A DNA stretch of 24,595 bases from Alphaproteobacteria bacterium (GTDB lineage Bacteria; Pseudomonadota; Gammaproteobacteria; JAGOUN01). A program made the translations under genes and the position numbers. The stretch's first letter is position 1, and the number at the start of each line of letters is the position of its first letter. The stretch is taken from NCBI GenBank assembly GCA_021151585.1, contig JAGKWX010000024.1:1-24595 (forward strand), in the 5' to 3' direction. A model generated the notes under the pieces. That model did not search any database and was not told where the DNA came from. It was given only the letters and a program-made list of their open reading frames with translations. Shown here one piece after another: positions 1-10,400 of this stretch.

Positions 1-1420
1 AAATATAATCGCAACATTATCCGGCGTTCGTTCAGCCTGCTGCTCAAACAGCTCATGCAATGTCAACTGCGGATACGGTCTCTCCGTTTGATTCCATTCA
101 ACGAGCTGCTCGTGAACCTCTTCTTGGCTTATTAATACAATATCCGTTGGTAAACACATAGACTTTTCAGAAATTTGCTCTAAAATAAGCTGAAATTGGG
201 ATAACAGCTTCTTTGCTTTTATCATGTCTAAATGCAGAGTATCGTAATGCAAACGAATTTGTAGCCTTTCATTGGTCTCATAAATCGTTAAGCATAACAA
301 ATACTCTACTTTTTCTACGCCTTCACGAAAGATAACTTGCAATAACTCTTTTTCTTGACTAACTTCTTGTTTAGGATAATTTTCAAAAATTAATATACTG
401 TAGAACAATTTCTTTTTACCTTGCTGCAAACTAGATAAATCAACAAAACTATGTTCATTTATGAATTGCATTTTATGCTTAATTTGCAATAAATATTCCA
501 AAACTGTCTTATCTTGTGTCCATTCGACTACCAAAGGTAGTGTGTTAATATATAACCCAACACTATTCTCTATTCCAATTATAGGCAACGCTCTTCCTGA
601 GACAGTTGTTCCCACAATCGTCTGCTGATCTCGTGTATATGCCTGCAAAAGTTCATGCCAAACAAATTGACTTATTTCGTGTAAAGTAATTCCTTCAGTA
701 CGTGAAAACCGCCTTAATCTATCATACAATACTTCATCAAGTATCAACGTCACTACGTCAGAATTCGTCACAACTCGCGTTGTCTCTAAAAGTATTGGAC
801 GACTTAATAATGGATTAATATCATTTGCGGCCTCCACCCTAGATAATTGCGCCTCCCAAACTTTTTGCGAGTGCATCCGATGGCGCGCAATATAATCTTG
901 TGCATGGAGATAAGTTTTATCTTCTACAACAATGAATTCAATTCCTCGTAATAACTTAAAGTAATAATCATGCACATACTTTAGAATAACTCGACCGCTC
1001 CAACCATCTGCTATGCTATGATGTTCCGATTCTAACAACGTAAACGCAGCCTCTTCTCGTTGAATCAAATGCAGGCGTAACAAGGTTGGTTTTCGTAAAT
1101 CAAATTCTTGTCTCCTATCGTCTTGTTGAATTTTATAAAGCGCCGCTTCTTTATCCTTACTGTCACGAATATCATGAAAATAAAATTCAAGACGGCCATT
1201 TTTTGATGCAATCTGAAGAACTTCTTCATCCCAGTTAAAATAAGTTCTTAAAACAGGATGTGTGTCTATCGTTAATAACCAAGCCTGCTGGTAAATTGTG
1301 ATATTGATCGCTCCTTCATAATCTAATAAGACCTGAACACGATAAGCATCATCCTCAGGTTGACTCAGAGCATGGTAAATAAATCCTCGCTGTAAGCTAT
1401 TTGCTGGATAAATAGCTTGT
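1..1420 (-). other. NRPS module 4: condensation domain after epimerase and first residues of A4 (cut by window edge)
   Basis: The C domain begins with IYPANSLQRGFIYHAL, the opening that I associate with C domains taking a D-configured donor, which fits its place after E3. Its active site HHSIADGWS at residues 3890-3898 (around base 1020) is intact. Bases 60-1 encode the start of the next adenylation domain (LHELFEQQAERTPDNVAIIF). Everything beyond, including the specificity pocket of A4 and any termination domain, lies outside the window. Confidence 0.9.
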
Positions 1421-4400
1421 ATATATGGGTCTCCTAATTGCAATTGATTTAATTGAGATTGACTTAATTTTGCTGTATTAAAATCACTGACAGTATAATG
1501 CGTATGCTTCTGCTCAATACAATGCTCAACAATTGCTTTTAAATGCCTTTGAAATAGTCGACTTAACTCATCAATTTCTTCTGCTGACGTAAAACTCTCT
1601 AAGTTAAACTGAAGCTTACCCTCAACTATTAATCCATTCATATTCAAGTAACAAGGCTTTATATTTTCAACAGCTATACTTTTACCAGAAAATTCAGGAG
1701 CCAGTTGCCAATCAGATCTATTATTATCAAACTGACCTAAATAATTGAATGTAATCAGTGGAAGTGACATTTCGGGAAAAAAACAACCAAAACCAATGCC
1801 TTTATTAGGTATGCAACGTAGCATTTCTTTAATGTATTGAATGCTTTCACCGATACTTTCTTTAGTACTTAATTTCACAGGATATTGAATAGTAAACCAA
1901 CCCACAGTTTGAGAAATATCTGTAGTATCATCGATTAATTCTCTACCATGCCCTTCTAAACCAATGAATTGCTCACTCATATCTAAATGATTTAATAAAG
2001 CATAACTGAGTGCCGTTAATAAAATATCATTAATTTCCGTACGATAAGCATTATGGGCTTTCTCTATCAGAGTTTTCGTGAATATCTCATCAAATACAAT
2101 CAACTTGCTGTAACTTGCAGAACCTAACAGCTCGAATGCATTTCGAGAAAAACTCTGTAATTTCCAATACTCAATTTCTTCTGGATATAGACTAGTATAA
2201 CCTTTAACTAGATTTACCCATTGACGATAACTGCTGGTTTTTAATCCTAAATGTTCGCCATAATATAAGCGCTTTATATCATCGATTAATATACGCCAGG
2301 ATACGGAATCAACAATTAAATGATGTAGTGCAAAGTATAAACGTGCGCTGCCATCAGAATACCCTTGCAGATACCCAATTTTCCATAATGGGCCTATTTC
2401 TATATCAAAGTTTGACTGCCAAGTTGTCAATATTTCTTCAACCTCAGATGCATTAATTTCAGAAATATCAAGCACTTGAATTTTAGAGTATTCGATTTTA
2501 TCTACATAAGATTGTTTGCCAGACATAGAAAATCTTAAACGTAAAGCATCATGATGATTAATCAATAATTTCAGACAATCCTGCAAACGATTTAACGATA
2601 ATTGAGGTACTTTAACTAAAAATGATTGATTCCAATGATTAGGTTTTTTAAAATTTTCATTGAAAAACCATTGTTGAATGGGTAATAATTCAAAATCTCC
2701 GTCTAAAACGCCCTGTTCTGCTGTGGTTGATTTCGTAGATTTCAAATAGACTGCCAAATCTGAAATAGTTTTATGTGTATATAAATCTTTCAAGCGACAG
2801 AAATATCCAGCCTGCTGTAAACGAGCTGTCACTTGAATCAATTGAATAGAATCGCCACCTAACCTAAAAAAATCATCATAAACACTTATGTGCTCTAATT
2901 GTAAAACAGATTGCCAAACATGCAATATCGATTGCTCGAGTGCCGTTCTAGGCAACACAGAAGTATCAGCAACGCTCATTCTTAATGGCATATTAATCAA
3001 AGCTGCCTTATCTACTTTGCCATTTTTATTTAATGGCATTAAATTTAGCAATTGAAAATATACCGGCACCATATAATCTGGCAAATATTGATGGAGTAAT
3101 TTTCTTAATCTTTCAATAAAGTTTTGCTTTTCTTCTAAAGTAGAATCAATCATTGAAGAAGAAACAAGATAAGCAACCAATTGTTTATTACTATTTTCTT
3201 CTCGAAGTAATACTACAGCATCATCAATGTCAGTTTCTTTCAATAATTGAGATTCTATTTCTTCTAACTCTATACGATATCCTCGCAACTTTACTTGATG
3301 ATCTGTTCTTCCAATATACTCAATATTTCCATCTGATAAATAACGAACTAAATCTCCCGTTTTATATAATCTAACAAGTTCACTATCTTCACCAAATTTG
3401 TGCCATATAAATTTTTCATTAGTTAAGTCTGGACGATTTAAGTAGCCTCGAGCGAGGCAGACACCTCCAATATATAGCTCACCTGTAACTCCCAAGGGAA
3501 CTAATTCTCTTTGTTCATCTAAAATATAAAATGTCACATTATGCATTGGCCGCCCAATGGAGATTTGACTTTCTTTTTCTATTAAATGATATGTGACTGC
3601 GACTGTAGCTTCTGTGGGCCCATAACTATTATATAAATATACACTTGGGAATTTTTGATAAAATAATTTAGCCAAATCTTTATTTAAATTTTCCCCACCT
3701 ACAAAAACTTTTTTAAGAGAAGTAATTTTTTCACTGGCTACTTGCATTAGAAATACTCTAAGTAGCGATGGGGTAAAGTCAAACAAACTTATTTTATAAC
3801 GTTTGATCAAATATATAATTTCTAAAATATCTTTTTCTTGATCTTTTGCACATAGAATCGTTTTAGCGCCCGAAATTAGTGGAAGAAATATTTCGTGCAA
3901 AGAAACATCGAATGAAAATGATGCTCTCTGCAAAACACTCTCTTCACTACTCAAGGGGAACAAATGAAAAAGCGACATAAGATAATTAGAAATAGAATTA
4001 TGAGAAACCATCACCCCTTTAGGTTGTCCGGTCGTACCCGAAGTATAAATTATATAGGCTAAATCATGAGGTTGCCTAATATCATCTAGATTGTCTGATG
4101 AAAACGATTGATACATAGAATGTACATCAAGAGCTATAGCTCGAATGAATTTTTTTTTGTTAGATAGTCTCTCCCATCGTTCAATTAAGTGAGCCTGAGT
4201 TAATATAAACTGAACTTGCGTTTCACCTAAAATATAGCACAAACGCTCATCTGGATTAGCAGAGTCTATCGGCACGTAAGCACTTCCAGACTTTAATATC
4301 GCTAAAATACCAATAATCATTTCGATTGAGCGTTCAGTCCCCAAGCCAACCAACATACCTGATTGCTTTCCAACTCCTTGTTCTCGCAAATAACGTGCGA

Positions 4401-7400
4401 TTTTATTGGCTCTTTGATTTAATTCTTGATAGGTAACTTCTTGTTCTTCAAATATTACAGCGACATTATTTGGCGTTTGGTTAACTTGTTCTTCAAACAA
4501 TTTATGCAACGTTGTTGGTATATATGATTTTTTTGTCTGATTCCATATTACTAACTGCTGTTGAACTTCTGCATCGCTGAGTATTGGTAAATGTCTAACG
4601 TCGATAGTCGGATACTTAACCATGCCATTTAAAATCGTTATTATATGGTTCATAAAACGCTCTATCGTTTCTTTTCTGAACAAATCCAAAGAATACTCAA
4701 AACTCAGCAATAAAAAATTGGACTGATAAAGCACATTTAATGTTAAATCAAATTTAGCTACCGAGTAACTCAACCCTTCCTTCTCCTCTGTCACAATTAA
4801 ATCACCAAAGTTATCATAACCTGCATGATTTTCCTGATATGCTAACATTACTTGAAATAGAGGGTTGATATTTGTTTTACGAGAAATATTTAAGTGTGTT
4901 ACTAACTGCTCAAACGGTAAATCTTGATTTTCGTATGCATTAACTGTAGTTTCTTTCATTTGTTCTAAAAACTGTGTCACTGTCAAGGGATTACTAAAAT
5001 CACTCTTAAGCGCTAATGTGTTAGCAAAAAAACCTAAAATACCTTGTGTTGCTGCGTCTCGTCGATTTGCAATAGGACTGCCAACAACAATCACCTTTTG
5101 ACCTGTATAACGATATAAAAAAATCTGAAATGCACTCAATAATAGCATATACATTGTAGTTTGATGAGCAGTAGCAAATTTTTGTAAATCTTTAAGTAAA
5201 CATGACGATAATTCAACGCTTAAACTGCCTCCTAAATATGACAACTCTTGAGGACGAGAAAAATCCATTGGTAGTTCTAGCACATCTGAAATATTAGATA
5301 ACTCATGTTTCCAATAATCTATCTGTGTCTTTAATTTGTCTGATTGTAACCAAGAACGTTGCCATAGAGTATAATCTACATACTGTAACGGTAATGCAGC
5401 CGGGCATTCTTTTCCCTCACTATAATGCGCATAAAGAGATGATAATTCATTAAAATATATCCGAGTTGAGGCAGCATCTGTAATAATATGATGCATATTA
5501 ACAAACAAAATTATTTCCTTTTTGCCGATCAAAATCACTTGCCCTCTAATTAGTGGGCCAGTATTCAAATTAAACGGTATGCAAATACAAGATTTCAAAT
5601 GCGCATTAATATTAACTAAAATATCATCGAGCAGGATTACTTCTAAATCAGGAAAACTCGCAGAATCACTAATTACTTGATATGGTATTCCATCAATTAG
5701 CTCAAAGTGTGTTCGTAAAATTTCATGGCGCTCAACCATGGCACGATAAGCTAATTTAAGCGCATTAATGTTATAACTCCCATGTAAACGTATAGCAAAT
5801 GGTACTTGATAAAGTATCTTATCAGGTAATAATTTTTCTAAAAACCACAAACGTTGTTGACTAAATGATAATGGTATATTTACTGGCCTAAGGCGTTTCT
5901 CTAATAACGGTAGCGATGAAGCTTTACCAAATAAACCATTTATCACTTGGCCCATCCCTTCCAAAGTGGCATTAGTAAATATTGATTTTAACGTAACTTC
6001 TATAAACCATGTCTGATGAATTTTTGCCAGCAGATTCATCATTAATAATGAGTGACCTCCTAAATGAAAGAAATTTGATGCGCGTCCTATTTTCTCAGTT
6101 GGAACACGCAATACTTCAGACCATAGTAATGCCAATTTTTCTTCTACTTTTGTTACGGGAGTAATATAATTATTAGACCTAAACTTTATTTCGATTGCTG
6201 ATAATGCTTGACGATCTATTTTACCATTTACATTCAAAGGCATCGCTTCTAATATTTGGAAATGCGAAGGAATCATATAATCGGGCAAAAAATCAGAAAG
6301 AGACACCTTGAGCTTTTCGAAAAAAATTGATTGCTCTTCCGCTGATCTTTGTAGTCTACTGCTAACTACCAAATAGGATACTAACTGTCTAGTTTCACCA
6401 TTTTCTCGAAGCAATACTACCGCATGATTAATTTCCGGTTGTTTTAACAAGTGTGATTCAATTTCACTTAATTCAATGCGATAACCTCGAAGCTTAACTT
6501 GATAATCTGTTCTGCCAACATATTCGATATTTCCATCGGATAAATAGCGAACTAAATCACCTGTTTTATATAATCGAACGGGTTTGCTTTCGTCACTTAA
6601 CTTGTGCAAAATAAATCTATCCGATGTCAATTCAGGTCTATTTAAATAGCCTCGCGCAAGTCCGCCACCACCAATATATAATTCACCTACAGAGCCTACC
6701 GGAAGTAATTGAAATTCTTCATTTAAAATATATAGTTTAACATTCTCGATTGGTTTACCAATAGGAACCATTGTTCTTTTAATTCCAGGTGCATACTTAA
6801 AATGACAAACATCAATGGTTGATTCCGTTGGCCCATATAAATTTATAATTTTTACTTCTGGTAACAAGGTTAATAGCTTATCCGCCAATTTTGTTGTCAG
6901 TACTTCGCCTCCAAGAAAAACGTAACGCAGGGTTTTACATTTTGAAAATTCTACATACGGCAAAAGTGAAGATAACACTGACGGAACAAGTTGCAATATT
7001 GTTGCACCTGAAGAGAAAACTTCGTCAATTATTAACGAAGGATCTTTTGTAATTAATGGTGAGGCAAGGTGGATTTTACACCCAAATAATATAGAAAATA
7101 TTTCCCAAACAGAAGCATCAAATGAAATATTTGTTTTTTGAAGAACAATATCGGAATGAGAAATTCTATATTCTTTTTCCAACCATAACATATGATTTGT
7201 CAGAGAAACGTGCTCTATAGCGACCCCTTTAGGCTGACCAGTAGATCCAGAAGTATAAATAAGGTACGCTAGATCATTAGGCTTTGTCATAGAAGATAGG
7301 TTGTCTGTCGAAAACGACTCGTAATCCTCAGGTTTGTCTAAAGCTACAGCAACAAAAGACCTATTTTGACCGAATAAACGCCTCCAACGTTCAACTAAGT

Positions 7401-10400
7401 GAGATTGTGTTAGTACAAATTTTATTTGAGAATCTTCAAGTATATAAGTTAAGCGTTCATCAGGATTCATTAAATCCATAGGCACGTACGCACCACCGGC
7501 TTTCAATACCGCTAAAATACCAACAATCATCTCAATCGATCGCTCAGCTCCTAATCCCACTAACATATCTGGTTGTATTCCAATTCCTAGTTCTCGTAAA
7601 TAATGTGAAATTTGATTAGATTTTTGATTTAATTCTCGATAAGTTAATTGACGACCCTCAAATAACAAGGCTACTGCATCTGGCGAACGTTCAACTTGCT
7701 GTTCAAATAGCTCATGTATTGTCGTCTGAGGGAAAACTGACTGAGCCTGATTCCATGCTACTAGTTGTTGATAGACATCTTGTTTATTTAATATTTTAAC
7801 TTGTTTTACGGTTTTATGCGGATAAGAAGTCATCTCATCTAGCAAGATATATAGATGACTAAAAAATCGGTCTACTGTTTCTTCTTGAAACAAATCTCTT
7901 GAGTATTCAAATTGAAAACAATAGTTATTATTTTTTTTTGTAACAGATAAAGTTAGATCGAATTTAGATATCGGATAATCAATATGTTCAAAACAAGATA
8001 CAGTCAAATCTTTATCGAGTCTTTCTTCTGTTGTTTCTTCATGATAGGCTAACATAATCTGAAATAACGGATTTACATTAATCTGCCGTTTTACACCAAA
8101 TGAGCTAACCAACTGCTCAAATGGAATATCTTGATTATCATAAGCTTCTAGCAAGGTCTGACGAATTTGTTTTAACAAATCATGAAACGTCATGTTAAAT
8201 TCAAATTTTGTTTTTAACACTAATGTATTTACGAAGAACCCAATTAATGACTCTGTATTTTTTATTCGTCTGTTAGCTGTAGGGCTGCCAACAATAATCG
8301 TTTTTTGACCGCTATAACGATATAAAATACTTTGAAATGCCGCCAAGATAATCATAAAAATAGTAACATTCTGTGCTTGCGCGAATGATTCGATCTTTCT
8401 TCCTATATGACTATTCAGTTGAAATCTTAATCGCCCACCTTGATAGCTCAATTCTTCGGGACGTAAATAATCAGTAGGTAATGAATGCACTTCAGGGATA
8501 TCGATCAGCTGCTGCTTCCAATAGTCTAGTTGTGACTTCAATTTATTTTCAGATAAAAAATTTTGCTGCCATAATGTATAATCTACATATTGAATTTCTA
8601 ATGGTTTTGGAGGTAATGAGTCATACACATAATGATCATAATAAGTCATATAATCTTTCAAATAAATATTCATTGATACGCCATCTGTAATAATATGATG
8701 CATTGTGATCAATAAAATTAACTCATTTTCATTAACAATAATAATTTTTCCACGAATCAATGGTCCTCGCTTAAGGTCAAATGCTTGCATCATCTGGTCT
8801 CTCAAGCCTAATTCAAAACTTTGAGAAAAATCAGCGATTGGTATAACAATCAAGTCTTCAATATTTTCCTCGAGAGAATCAATTATTTGAACAGGGAGGT
8901 CATCTTTAAAATCAAAACGGGTACGCAAGCTTTCATGGCGAACAATCATGGCCTTATAAGCTTTCTTTAAAGACTCAATTTTCCACTCACCCGACAACCG
9001 TAACACTAATGGAACATGATAAAGTACTTTATTAGATAATAGGCGATCTAAAAACCACAAACGCTGTTGACTAAATGACATAATAATATTTTCTGGCCTG
9101 ACCTGAGTGGTTAATTCTGGAATACTAGAAAATTGATTGTTATACAAATCTATTACTTTTCCCATTTTTACTAATGTAGTAGCTTCAAAAAGATCCTTTA
9201 ATCTAACTTCTACTCTTAATATCTCTTTAATTTTATTTAATAAGAACATAAGTAATAGTGAATGACCACCTAACCTAAAAAAGCTATCGTTTAGGCCAAT
9301 ATGTTCAGTTGGCACGTGTAAAATCTCAGACCACAATGAGGTTAAAATTTTTTCTGTTTCAGTGACCGGCATTGAATAAATATTATGCGCTGGTAATTCG
9401 ATTTCTATCGACAATAATTTATGATGATCTATCTTTCCATTTATATTGAGCGGCATTCTATCCAAAATAACAATATAAGATGGTATCATATGATTTGGTA
9501 AAAATTTACCTAATAATTTTTGAGTTTCAGAAGAATAAGAAAGTTTTTCTTGAGAATTCATTTTGTCTGCATCAAAAACGCAAATATAAGCTACTATCTG
9601 GTAATCTGCGAAAATTTTTCTCAACAGAACTGCTGCAGATAATATACTTTCTAGTTTCAAAAGATGTGTTTCAATCTCTCCGAGCTCAACACGCAAACCA
9701 CGCAATTTAATTTGATTATCTACTCGATTGAAATATTCTAATTCAAGATCAGCGTTCCATCGAACCAAATCTCCAGTACGATATAATCTAATAGGCTCAA
9801 CTGTATTATTGAAGGAATGTAGTATGAAGCGCTCATTTGTTAATTCAGGCTGATTTAGATATCCTCGCGCGAGACAAACACCACTGATATAAAGTTCTCC
9901 TAGCGCACCAATAGGAACTAAATTACGTCTCTTATCTAGCACATAAAAACGTACATTCTCTATCGGGGCACCAATACAACGAGAGTAACTTGAAGTTACG
10001 CTATTATTAATGTGTGCTGAGACACATATCGTTGCTTCTGTTGGCCCATATGCATTAATAACTCTACAATGTTTTTTCCAAGTTTCTAGTAAATATTGAG
10101 GTAAACTTTCACCTGCTACAACAAGGGTTTCTAAGCTTTGACAAGAATCAACTGTAAGATGTATTAAGGCACTTGGGGTGATGTCCAAAATTTGAATTGG
10201 ATACATTGAAAAAACATCATGCAGAGAATCTAAAAGAGAGTGGCGAGTCGATAACAAGCATAACACTGCCCCTCGAGTTAATGCAGTAGACCATTGAATA
10301 ACCATTGCATCAAAGTTAATTGAAGCAAATTGTGCAATGTACATACCAGGACGAATATTAAGGAGCTCACCCATGTATTGACATACATTACTAAAACCTT

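Noticed and set aside
3153..3374. Plus-strand reading frame of 73 codons inside the NRPS region
   Set aside because: It lies antisense to the A3 domain, has a composition typical of a reverse-strand shadow (Leu/Phe/Tyr-rich) and no family resemblance.
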